Of a DNA stretch of 64,000 nt, positions 14,056 to 25,745 are shown in pieces. The notes under the pieces are model-generated. The model was given only the letters and a program-made list of their open reading frames with translations. It ran no database searches and was not told the origin of the DNA. The DNA lies in NCBI GenBank assembly GCA_026261815.1, contig JAMPIT010000484.1:12684501-12748500 (forward strand), read 5' to 3'. A program made the translations under genes and the position numbers. The DNA comes from Monarcha castaneiventris obscurior. Lineage: Eukaryota; Chordata; Aves; Passeriformes; Monarchidae. Within the stretch, counting starts at the first letter, position 1; every line of letters begins with the position of its first letter.

Positions 14056-14392
14056 GGGCCTGTGTGCCTTGCAAGTGCACAAAACCTTTAAGAATAGAGT
14101 TAGAGCATTAAACCACCCCAACTTTGATTATTCTCGCTTTTACAACCAATCTTATGCTAAACTCCCTCAGCACAAACATACAAGGCCAGGAGCTGCAACT
14201 TCATCACCTCAACTTGCCAAAGACTAAGGAATCCAGGGATTGTTTGCATGCTGACTGATTATATTACTTGGAGACATAAAGAACTGGATCTGACAGAACC
14301 CAGCTAAAAAGTGTTTAAAGGGAAGAACAGAAGATGAATCTAAATAGTGTATGGACTCTTTTAAATTGCATCTTGTTTTTTATTTATATACT

Positions 14393-14400
14393 AGGTGAGT
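14393..14400 (+). promoter_or_regulatory. Candidate recursive splice site (AG|GTGAGT)
   Basis: A T-rich tract from about 14372 leads into CTAG, which is followed without any gap by the consensus donor GTGAGT at 14395. Such juxtaposed 3' and 5' splice sites are the hallmark of recursive splicing points (zero-length exons) in very long introns. The site lies about 14.1 kb into the 21.9-kb intron. This is a sequence match only; no transcript evidence is available. Confidence 0.3.
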
Positions 14401-17400
14401 TTAGAATCGTTAGATATTGATTGTGTTAATTAAAAGCATAATTTATGTAGGATTGTTCAAATTCTGGCTGGGAAAGAATTCTCATGCAACAGAAAACACT
14501 TATGTAAAAGAAATAAATGTAACTTATTTAGCTGAATTTGGTTTGGACTTTACAGTAAAGTTTGCAAGAGTATTAACTCTTCTAGATTCCAGTTACTGGT
14601 CCTCTCCCCCATCTTCCAAAAAGGGGAAGGAAGAAGGTTAAATAAAGACAGAGTAAATACCAGTCCTCAAACAAAGCTGTGCTAATCCTTGTCCTTACAG
14701 CATCCCGTACATGCACACCCATTTCCTGTTGTTAATGTTCAACACATTGAATATAACTTTCATTTCATTGTTCACTACAGTGTTCCTTTTACATTACATT
14801 GACCGGAAAATCTCCAATCCATCACAACAAAAAGTGCAGAAGCAGAGCCTGCTGCCTGTGGCGAGGGGAGGCTGGCAAGGAGCTGCCATTTTGGCCAGCA
14901 GAGATGTGATGACTCCTGGAAGTGCTTAAAAAGTGTGAAAGCCATCAGTGGCAGAGATGACCTCACCTCCATTGCAGTTTTTGCTGTGCTGTAACAGAGC
15001 AGAGTCTGTTCTTTCATTCGTTTGTTTTCTTTGGAATATCAGGAACAAGCAAGTTCTGTTCCTAACACCAGTATCCAGGGCTTCTGCCAGCTGAACGTGT
15101 GCAGGGTGGGAATCTGGACTGTCCACGCTGTGTCCCAGGCTCAGTGCAGTCTGTGCAGTGGCATCATCTCTGGCCATTTCTCCCTTAAAAATAATAATGT
15201 TTAGGATTTTATGTCACTCTTGAGAAGATGAAACCTGGAATGTCTCTGGTATTCCAAACAGTAGAGAGCAGTGGAAATGTACACAGAAACCAGTTTTGTT
15301 GTAACACTAAAGAATTTTTGGTTGCAAGTTCCTTTTGCCAATATAACATAAAGAACTGTGATACTGAAATGCAGGGTAGCAGGTTCAAAAAATTTTGTGT
15401 TAGAATTCACTATTCCGAGATTAAGGTCTCCAAAAGCTTTTATGATGCATCATTCAGCTAAAAGAAGCATCATGCTCTGGGGAAACTTGCTTTGAGATGT
15501 TTTTGTCTCCCCATCCCGCAAACTCTTGTCAGTGGTACAGCCACGGAAGTGGGAGATGAACAGGGAGGCTCACTGGTATTGGCATGAAGGTGAGTGACAG
15601 GCTGTGGTAAAGTGAAAAGAGGGCTGACCTCTAAAGGTGGTGGAAGAGCCATCCCTTTCTGAAAGGGCTTAAACTCTAGGGAATGAATTGTCACTTTCTT
15701 GCGAAATTGCAATTCGTTATCTCAGAACCAAGCCCCATATTCAACGGGAAATGCAGATATTTCTTGCTGGGGATTGCAGAGGGAGCTTTTTGTGTGATTA
15801 ATATGTCACATTCTCCTGCTATACAGACTATCTAGAACTGTGCATTGTATCAGCCAGGCTCGAGTTCTTTGATTTTGTTTGGCTTTTTTTTGGTCATCTC
15901 TCCCTATATTTCATTTTAGACACTTGAATGCCAGTGCAGCAGGAGTATGATATGATGGAAAGTGTGTAATTCTGTGTGAGGCTTACTCTTTTTCTCAGTG
16001 TCAGTATCATTCTGGCTTGAAGCTGGGTAATGCAACACCGCTGCTGCCTCTTCTAGTTCACTTCTGAGCTCTGCTCGGTGGGGTTAGAGCAGGAAATGTT
16101 AAATTAGTGATTATTCAGCTAACCTTGACAGAAGATTATTAATCTCTTGCCCAGTGATTAAACTGGATCCAAGGCATATTTCATTAACTGAGTAATGAAA
16201 AATGCTAAGAAAAATGCTGAAGCTTTTAGTCAGAATTTCTTCCTCGTGTATTAGGAAGACTAAAGTGAAATGTTTTAACTTTTTTGTTTGCTGGCTGTGT
16301 CATCTGTTAAACTTTTGGAAACATTTTAAATTAGCCAGGGGAATTGAAACATTGTCTACTTTCCTTCCAGTCCAGTTTGTAGATTTTTCTTTCATCATAC
16401 CTCCCTTTTTGCATTCCTCTTAACATCTGTTTCATACTGCTTGTGTCTCATTGCTGGACTGTTCTGAGTCCTCCATACTCTGTGGTGTAACTAACTGGGG
16501 GCTTGATAACTTTGAGATCATTTGAATGTGATGTGAAATGGGAACAGTGAAAACTTGAAACAGATCTTACAACACAGGAGCAACAGCAGAGGGAATTTTT
16601 GGAGTCATTTAAGGAATAAATATGGTCTTGGCAAGTGGTGCTCTTCAGGGCTTTTTAAAGAGAGATCAACATGTTGGTTGGATGGGTGTGGACACACTGA
16701 CAAACTACAAAGGAAAAAGAATGAGAATTGTAGTGTCTGAATATTCTTTTGAACTTATCAACTTCTGTACATGTTAGAGATGTAAGAATTAGAAAGGTGC
16801 TTAGAAGTGCACATCTATATTTCAGTATATGTGTGTGGATGTTGCTGCTAAAAAGCATTTGCACATCAAGAGAATTTATAAGCTAACTGGATTTAAAAGA
16901 AAGAAAGTTGTATAAAAACAGTGTGACTAGAAATTCACATGGAAATCTGGATTATTGTTGTGATTTGATGTCTTTCTATAAAGAAATGATGTTATGCTCC
17001 TGCCTTATTCTGAGCTGCTTCAACACCGGCTGTGATTCCTAAGGCATAAAGGTTTGGGTGGGAAGGTTCCTTGTAGATGTAGAGGTGTTCTCAGCTGGCT
17101 CAGGAGATACTGATTGCTTTTTAAAATTAAAAGAAAAAAAATCATGTAATAATGCTGCTTTTCATGCAGACATAATCCACCCTTTGGAGTGTGGCTTAAA
17201 CCTGGCCTGTGATGTTTGACTTTTTATTGAGTATTTGATCAGTTTTCTCCCCTCCTTCCACATTAATCCCTTTTGATTTTATTTTTGCTCTACTTGATCT
17301 CTTCAAATTGATTTTCTTTGGTTAGTTTTGTTTTTTAACTCAGTCTGATACAGATATTGTCCCTGATTAAAGTGTACCATAAACCGGAGAGGAGCATAAA

Positions 17401-17502
17401 GCCCAGAACAGTGAATCCCTTCCTGCCTTTTTCTCAACACTAAAAATGATACAAAACTTTGTTAGCTAAATGGTTTTCCTTTTTCTGAATTATTGCAAAT
17501 TA

Positions 17503-17582
17503 CAAATGTGTATATAAATACACTTGTTATATGTATTTGTATATATTTTTATATGTTTGTGTTTGTGTGTATATATGCACTT
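17503..17582. repeat. Low-complexity TA/TG-rich stretch
   Basis: Interrupted runs of TATATA, TATG and TGTG form a degenerate microsatellite-like tract in the intron. The open frame across it is only the product of this simple composition and is not a gene. Confidence 0.7.
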
Positions 17583-20500
17583 CTACCTACTTACATTTAT
17601 TTAAATCAGATATTATACCTCCATTATTTACAAAGTTATTTTCTTCCAATTAGCAGTGTTGAAGTATCTTCAGATGTATATTCTGGAAAGACTCTTAAAA
17701 AATGTTTTCAAATAAAAACAATCAGAAATACAGACTAATTAAATGGTTTCTAATTTTTCTTTGTTTTGGACTTTTTGTTTTGGGGGCATGGGAAAAGTAT
17801 TTCATTAGAATGAATGGAATTCTGTATGAAAAAAAGGCTTAAAATTGTTTGGTGTTTGATTTTGAAATGAGTCTGTCTGTGACTAAGAAGGTCTAAGGGT
17901 AAGATGTACCTATGCAAATACTTTGTCTTGAACTGTTATTTATTTTGATACCAATCTGTGTGCAGACACATTTCTAAGCATTTAGAAGGGACAGATGATT
18001 TAACGAAAGTTAGCAATTCTTCTGAAAAGCATTTCCTTCCCCATCATAGGATGGGTTTTGTCAAGCTGTTTTTGTGCATCTTTGCATTTCATCTCCCAGG
18101 TGGTAAAGTATAAATCTGTGGTATTGATAATTAAAACCCTGTGATGGAGACTGTGTTAATCCAGCCTTCCTATAACAATGTCTTATTGCTCTAATTCCTT
18201 TAATGAAATCATTACTTTAATATATAATTGGATATCTTATCTTCTCATCTCCTGTGAGATAATTATGGAAAGCAACTCTTTCCTGCTATGTTAAGGCCAG
18301 GAAGCGTCCTGTCTCTGTAACTGTGGATGTAGTCACAGCCTTTTGGGCAACAGAATCATAAACATTAGGATTCAAAATTGTGATACAAGAAGCTGTTTCA
18401 GTCTAGAGGTACATGTTCAGATGCAGGTAATGCACCTGTGTGGTCAGTCAGAAAACATGGACACATTTCTGATCAGGTGTACATGCTGCTATTTTCATGC
18501 ACGTGTGCACCCATTTTTTAAGGTCTCCAAATACTGTGCAAAAAAAAGAGTTACTGTGAAGTGTTCCAAGCTTTGCTGTTTTCCCAGCAAGGCAAACATT
18601 TTCCAGTTTAGTTTGGTTCAGGTACACACAAATTCTAATACAGAGATGCTCTGTGGTGAGGTGGCATTTGTCCATTGCTCATAGCCTGGTGTGGAGTTAC
18701 CACAGTGTCCTGTGTTCAGTGTGTCACTCAGTGCTCAGGGGGACATTCTCACGTCAGAGTGTGCTGGGGACTGAGGGAGCAGGGCTGCACTGAGGCAGAG
18801 CCTGCCTTGCTGTGGGACACTGCAGTGCTTCCTAACCCAGCCCTGCCCTGGGCTGGGCTGGAGGCTGCTGCACCCCACTGAGCTTCTGGGCTCCTTTGCT
18901 GACAGGTTTGTATTGCTTCATGTGCCGTGTTAGTTAAAACATGAAATGGAGAGCAACAATTAAGGGGTGATTTTGTGTGACGTGGCAGATTCAGGGGTCA
19001 GCTGCATTGTGCTATGGCAGCTGAGACAGGACTTGGAACTCCTTTGGGGAAAAGATCTTCACAAAGAGCAGGGATTAATTTAATGAGCACCTTATGCTTC
19101 CTGCACAATATCCACTGCAATCTTAGATTCTAATCCACTTATTATGGGCAAAGAAATTTATCTGTGATCTGGTAGCTCAATTATTGGATTTTTTTTTTTT
19201 CCATGGAGTTCTACCTCCCCCTTATACATGGTAATAGCCCCTGAAACTCTCAGAAATATTAAAACATTATTCTTGCCTACAGTGGTTAATATTTAACAAT
19301 TTCTATATGAAATGACTGGTGTTGCATAACCACTGAGACTAACAGAGAACGTAAGGAGTATAATAATTGCAAGCTTCCAGAAAACATGTTATTCAGTAGA
19401 TTTTTTTCTGAGTGTGTATTACTTTTCAGTAAGTAGAAGATCAAAAATAAAGCGAGGAATGATCCTTTGATTAGCACAATGAAGTATGAGGTAGAACAAG
19501 AGATCTGTTTTGTGGAGGCTGTCCCATATTTACTCAATGTGTAATTGCTTTTCCTACACTTTACCTGTCTTTTCATTGCTTTTGGTCTGTACATCACAGT
19601 TGATACTGATTTGTTCCTCAGGAGTGTATTGATCTTTAGTTTTATAACCAAAGAGGTTGCCTCTACATAAGATGTGAGCATTTAAATTACTGCTAACTCA
19701 ATTTACTGCTGTGCTTTACCTGAATAGCCTTGCCATGGATGCTCTTCCTCATGGCTGCTGCTTTGGCCACGATACCTCTGTGTTTTGGACCCAGTTCCCC
19801 ACTTTGCATGTAGCAGTTAAAAGCCCACACATAGTGGTTGTGTAACTTTCCCTCTGCAGAAAACAATGTCCTGCCTCATTCAAGTTCACTTTAATCCTGT
19901 AGCCTTGCCTACACTTGTACTTCATTTTATGTAATTTATAGTCTCAATCCACTTTCATTAGAGTTGGCCTGTGTTGGAAGTGCCACCTTCTGTGTTAAAC
20001 TGTAGCCATGTGACTGCAGTAAGAATCTTATAATTGGTTGTTTAACAAAGGAGCTGCTTATTTGTTGTGTGTGTGGTCATTTGTCACACTCCATTAGCAG
20101 TGAAATCGAGTCTAAGATGTCAGACTTAAAGCAACACCATCCCAAGGTGTGGATGCAGTTGCATCCTGCCCATCCATGCACCAGAAGCATCAATTAGTAT
20201 AGACTCAGGTACACCAGATGCATGCACCATTTTATTTTATCCTTCTCTTGTAGAAAGCTGTAATCCAAATCCAAACACCCTTCATTTTTAGTTAACCTGT
20301 CTCCACTGTGTAGGAGGGCTGGTACTTTTCAGTTTTATAATTTCTTTTTGTTAAGTAAAGACTCGGCGTAGACTTAAGTGGAATCAATATATGATTTTTT
20401 GAGTACAACTAAAGGTTGCATGCGTTTGGGTCCCCAGAATTCTAATTAGATTTGAAGGACAGTCTGCAACATGTTCACTAGAACCTTAGGAGATGTTACC

Positions 20501-21198
20501 CTCGGGGCAAAGCACTGACCTGACAGATCTCACCCCTGTTTTGTGTTTTTCACAACAAATTCACATTTGCTAACCCTAGAATAGTAATTCAGATTAGTTT
20601 ATCCTGTGGGGAAAAAACCAAACCTTACAAAAGACTGATACAGGATAAGCAAACATAGTCAGTATTATTTCAGATATTTCTGTTCATAGCACAGAATTTC
20701 TGGTCCAGAAATTTCTGTGTTCTAGTCACTCCTTTAACTTGTTGCTAAAATCCGTACTGTAACAGGAAAGGGGATTTGATTGTGCTTAGCCTAAGGGTGA
20801 AGAATTACTTTTCATAAAATGCTTCTCACTGTGTAATGTGGTGACAGAACTCATGGTTGGTCCAGTTTCTGGATAATAAAGATGTTAAAACACAGCTGTT
20901 GCTGACTTTGAAATTATTGTTTAAAAAAAGGATCAGCTGAAAAGAAAAATTGTATTTAAATGAGTCAAAGATCTACTGAAAACCAGTGAGTAAATATAAA
21001 AGGTTTCAACACCTAGAGTTTAGTTCTAAAACAGTATGAAAACAAAACATCTGGATTTTGTGATAAATATTCCTTACCTTTTTTCATCAAAGAAACAATT
21101 CTCAGAAACCATATGCTTGACCCAGTAGATTCAAAGTTGTTTCACTGGCTTGATGAAATAAAACCTCTAGGCTTCCCAAGAGCTAGGAGAATGGCATT

Positions 21199-21221
21199 GG
21201 GGATGGGGGGGGGGGGAGGGG
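21199..21221 (+). repeat. Guanine run, possible G-quadruplex
   Basis: GGGG, AT, twelve consecutive G, A, then GGGG. The run fits a G-quadruplex motif on the sense strand, about 1 kb before the exon at 22177. A homopolymer of this length is also prone to length polymorphism and sequencing error. Confidence 0.7.
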
Positions 21222-22176
21222 AACAGTTTTTCTATATTTTTTTAGTGAAAAATACCTGCGTTGTGCATAGCCTCAGCCTTTTAGCTGAGCTTTGGGCATC
21301 CCATAAGCCATGAACTCTGCATGGCATCTGTCTGGGGTTTTTTGCTTTCTAAATTGCTCATCTTTGACTTCTGTAGACTGGAAAGTGAATCCCAGCTATA
21401 ATAATGTGTGACTGCTTATGTCTGGTTGACAGTGGAAGACAACACAGCTGGATAAATAAGAATCATGTATTCTGTGACTTCTCTTGTTTCCTGAATCTTC
21501 CTGGCCTGGTAGAAAAGGCAGAGCTCTGTTAAATGACGTTTCATACTTACTTGAAGTGCATGAAGATAAATCTTGTGGTGAACCTGTGAAATGACATGAG
21601 GGAGGGCTTTTTGCCATTTGCAAACCCAAAACCTGAATACAGAGCAGAATGCAATCACTGACACAGAGAGTGAAACCCTAATATATGTTAATGTAATTCC
21701 TGCAGTACATGTCACCTTTTATTCTCACTATATTGACTGTCTGGGGATAGGACTTGATTGCTGAAGGTAGGCCTTGAAAAATCTGAAGTAAAGGCTTTCA
21801 GCAAAAAACATGAATTTCTTTTCCTGACAGTCTCATTAGTTACAAAAGTTCATATCAAGTGCCAAAGTACAATTTCCAACATGGAATAATTACTTATGCT
21901 TTTAGTTAGAACTACGTTTCTTAATTGAAGTGAACCTATCTGAGCAGAAAAGGGAACAGCATTTAATTCACTGTGTGCTAATAGGTAGCTTTTCAATTTG
22001 TGAAAAGTGTTTATATTCACATACATGGTGATTATAATGATGATGAGAGAAAATTAACCATACATGCACATATATTTATGTGTATGACATCATTATGTGT
22101 ACTTGTTTCAGGATCAAGTTAATGGTAGTTGGTACTGTTCATCAAAACTGAGCTCTCTTTTCATTTTGCTTTATAG

Positions 22177-22239
22177 AAAAAACGGAAACAGAGTACTCAA
22201 GATGAAGATACAATCAGTATCTGCAGCCTGGATACAAGC
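22177..22239 (+). CDS. ARHGEF3: ARHGEF3 internal coding exon (basic cluster plus acidic/serine segment)
   Basis: This is a 63-base, phase 0/0 exon with acceptor TTATAG and donor GTGAGT at 22240. It encodes 21 residues starting KKRKQSTQDEDTISICSLD. The paralogue NET1 has the same layout at this place: a lysine/arginine cluster, an acidic stretch and an S-x-S-x-L-D motif immediately before the EPSNKR segment. The basic cluster resembles a nuclear-localisation signal; NET1 is known to be nuclear through its N-terminus, so a similar role in the long ARHGEF3 isoform is plausible but inferred. The exon length is a multiple of three, so it could be skipped without breaking the frame. Its 3' partner is the exon at 60522, 38.3 kb away. 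Confidence 0.93.
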
Positions 22240-25200
22240 GTGAGTAATTTAATTTTCTTTTTTGCCCTGCCTATCCACCCCCTAAAACTACAATATGGCT
22301 GTTAGGGGTATTCTGAAATAAGCCTGTTTCATCTTCTCAGATGTATTGTTTTCATAGCATGAATAACTTGTTCTGCTTCTTATGAAGAAAAAAAGTTTGT
22401 TCTATTACTGCTCTTTGTATTAAAACCTTTAAAAGAAAAATGAAATCATAATGACAGCTTATTGTAAAGCATTGAATCTCTTATTAGTAAATAATTATCA
22501 TGATAAAAGCGCTTTGTGAATGCAGGATTTAAATGCAGATCTTTTATACCATTGCATGCTGCATGAGTGTATGAGAAATTCCATTTCAGTTGTCAGTGGT
22601 GGTTGATGTGAGCTATAAGAACCAAAATCCTTCTGTTGATTATGGTGGATGTTGAATCAAAGTATTAATGAGGGTAATTATGCAGTAAACTGCAATGGGT
22701 GTTATTTTCCTGTAAACTTGTGGCATAAAGGTACACTTGAAGTTGTAGTTGCAAATCCATTGGAGTAAAACAGAGGTAGGAAAATTTGCCATTCCTTCTG
22801 TTCAGTGTTTTCATCAATATTTGCAGTGTTCTATTTACAGTCAGCTGTTGAACCAGCTTTCCTTTTCTGTAGACCTCTCACGTAGTGCAGACAGACAAAG
22901 AAATGGAAAAAATAGAGAATAAACACTGCTTGTTTTAAGTTTTATTTATTAGCAGGTGTCAAGCCTAGTGCTCTGGCCTCTTTAATGATCAGATGTTAAT
23001 TTTGGTTTGAAGTATACCTGTTCTTTGAAGAATTAATCACTTTTAAGGGCTCGCCTGCCTGGATGGCTGCAGACAAATGCAAGCTCTTGCAGGCACTTTA
23101 AGTGAGCTGGGTAGAATCCAGCACTATTTGGGAAATCATAAACCCACAGTAGCCTGACCTTGTCTGTGAGCTAATACTTGAATGTTAGTTAATCCCATCA
23201 GACCTTCAGTTGGGCCCAACTTCAAAGGAATTGTTATTCCTTTAAAGGAATTGTTGTTCTTCAGGGAAAATTGGAAATTGTTGACTGTTTATTATTATTT
23301 TGGACAAATTGATAGTTTTTTAGATGCTTAACTCTGATCTGGGATGGAAAATGCTGGGTTTAACTATTTTAGGTTTCTGCAAAGAGTGTGTATTTTATTC
23401 TTCTATGATTAAGACAATTAGGTAAAATTCTCTTGTGTAGAATCTGTTATAATGCTGTAGAAATACTTGGATGAATATAGCTTCTCTTTTGGCTAATAGC
23501 TAAAGATTTAAATACTGCTTGAAGGGGACAGTTTCTGGAAATAGAAGAACTCCTGGAGGAGGGTGATCTAATGTGATCTTACCTCTGAGTTTGTGCCACG
23601 GGAATACAGACAGAAAGCACTGAGCACAATGAGGTTTGTGGTTTACTGATGAGCAATAGATACAGCAATAATAATAACAATGTCCTTCATTTGCAGTTAT
23701 TAAATACCACTTATAATTTATAAAATATTATTTCCTTGGTACTGCTTTTCTGTGTAACGATTATTATTGGCAAGACAAACATGAATTGGAGAAGAGATAA
23801 AGTAATTCACTAAATGTTGTTGCTGATCTCTAAGACCATGACTAATAAAACTCTTGAATTTGGATTTTCATTAAAAGATTTGTAAATCCCTACTTTAGAG
23901 GGATCTCGTCAATAAAATGTGTGAAGGGCTGTTAAGAAAACTGTTCCCACTGTTATCATTGCAGAACTTCACAGTTTCAACTTAAATGCATGCTGGAGTC
24001 TGTATTACAAAATAGGGGTAAGAAATGAATGGGTGAAGAAGTTTAAATCTTTCCTTACAGTGCTTCAGAATCACTCGGGTCAACAGGGTGGGGAATATCC
24101 CGTGAGGATATAAAGGGTATGCATTGTATCTTGAAGAATGATCAGATTATTTAAATGTAGAATTTATATAAACACTGGTTGATTTTTTTTTTTTTTTACT
24201 TGAGGTAACTGTAACTTCAAGCCTGTCACCCCTTTTTTCTGCTTCCAAGAAGTGCTGATTAATTTATGCTGTACAGATTATATTGTCTTTTGTGTCTCTG
24301 AAGCTTACTTTGCTGTGAACTCTTCTACATTGCAATACTACAGTTTCCTGTTCAGATACACACTGTGCCCTCACCACTGGCAGGAGTTGCTGTGAAGGCC
24401 AGTTTGCCTCTGGCTGTGACAGAAGACTTGAAGTGTCATGGTGACTGGCTTGGAGAGGGAAGGTGCCTTTGGTTAAGAAAATGAGCCTGGCATGTGACTT
24501 CAGAACAACACCCTCAGGTTTTTTAGCTTCAGGTGATGGTTCAAGTGTGCCCATCAAAACTTGGTGCTGTTGACATTAAAACAAGTTGGGCAGGAAGAGT
24601 TCACATTTTCTCATGACTTGTGTTCCTGCCATTAGATTATCATCCCCCCAGTAAAGGAGGACTATCACCTTTGTAAGCCTCCTGCACATGGCAAATAAAC
24701 TTTTGTTTTTCCTTTCACATCGTATTTTGCTTATGATTAATGGTAAAGACAGTGCTGAGGATGCATCTAGACTGAATACCAAGTGTCTCGTGTGATTAGA
24801 AAATATTGGAGGGTCTTCTAGTTGCACTGTGGAATGTTGAAGCACAAAAGGGACGGTTGGAACTCAGCAGTCCATGGCTGAATACTTACCTATAGAGGCA
24901 TTTTGTTCTCTGTGTGTGTTTAAACGCTATTTATATTGAGGAGAAATGTTTCTTTTTGTGTCTTGGGTTTGATTTTAGAGATCCCTAGCTGACATTATAG
25001 GTAATTCAAGATTTTTGTTACAAGGCAGAGAGTTGACTGTCTTTTGTTCTCATGTTTGTGATGGCAAATGTCAAAAATAATCAGTTCATACCTCACAGAA
25101 ACCAGCTGTGGTCGTGTTATGCAAGGTCACTTTTCCTTTCTGTGTTCTCTGCTCCTCACATACAAAGTAACTTGTTCCCAAAAATGAAGAGGGGGATGAA

Positions 25201-25424
25201 GAGAGGGGTGAGGAGAAGAATCTAGTATAATCAATAGTTTGGAACAGTTTCTGTTTAAAAAACAGTCAAATATACTGAAACTTATATAAACTGGAATCAA
25301 ATATCCTGGGAACAAAATGGCGTGTGATTAGTTCATGAGAAATGGTCCGTGTAAGGTCATTCTTTTTCTTGGGATTAAGGGCACAAAATAAAGCTGTTTG
25401 TAGGTTCCTACCAAAGCTAAAGGG

Positions 25425-25745
25425 ATGCCATTTCACCTACCACCCAGTGGCACAATTCTGGCACAGGGTGTTGTGGATACCAGAGGTTTTGCTGGAGTTC
25501 AAAAAACAGGGTAAATTAATGGAAGAAAAATCCGTCAAGAGCTATTAGACTGAGTGAAGCCACCCATCTGAGGAAGCCCTTGAAGTTGCATATTTCTGAG
25601 TCTGGGAGAGCAAGCTACGTGTCTGTCACTAGGTGTTTACTCTGCTTTCATACACTGCCCTGGACTGCTTTTATTTTAACTATTGCTAGAGAAATGGTGC
25701 TGGCCTGAGAGCCATCCTTAGCCTGTCATGGCCATTCTGAGAGGC
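25425..25745 (+). mobile_element. Ancient CR1-type LINE 3' remnant, sense orientation
   Basis: A degraded frame reads AQFWHRVLWIPEVLLEFKKQ, then GKLMEEKSVKSY and a stop. This resembles the C-terminal coding tail of old amniote CR1 subfamilies, whose consensus here has W-H-x-V-L-W followed by EF or GFKKS. After the stop the sequence keeps a 3'-UTR-like order: an ACTGCCCTG segment near 25656 and, near 25728, GTCATGGCCATTCTGAG, corresponding to the family's terminal CAGTATGGCCATTCTTA. It is much more diverged than the other CR1 copies in the window. Boundaries are approximate and the assignment rests on memory of the family consensus. Confidence 0.6.

Larger units (their letters stand above)
282..22176 (+). 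other. ARHGEF3: ARHGEF3 intron, 21.9 kb
   Basis: This large phase-0 intron joins GGG of the previous exon to AAA of the next. It starts GTAAGT and ends TTATAG. Inside it I find a 28-bp tandem duplication near 4.0 kb, a small inverted repeat at 8990, one clear CR1 fragment at 13.7-14.05 kb, a TA/TG-rich stretch at 17.5 kb, a long G run at 21.2 kb and several juxtaposed acceptor-donor sites. Open frames of 60-130 codons occur on both strands but carry no recognisable domain, and many begin at non-ATG codons. I found nothing definite in the remaining sequence. Confidence 0.85.

Noticed and set aside
13759..14227. Open frames of 71-74 codons
   Set aside because: They are the degraded CR1 reverse-transcriptase tail and its flank, not a host gene.
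18343..18684. 113-codon open frame
   Set aside because: No domain, splice context or compositional sign of coding; consistent with chance in about 64 kb on six frames.
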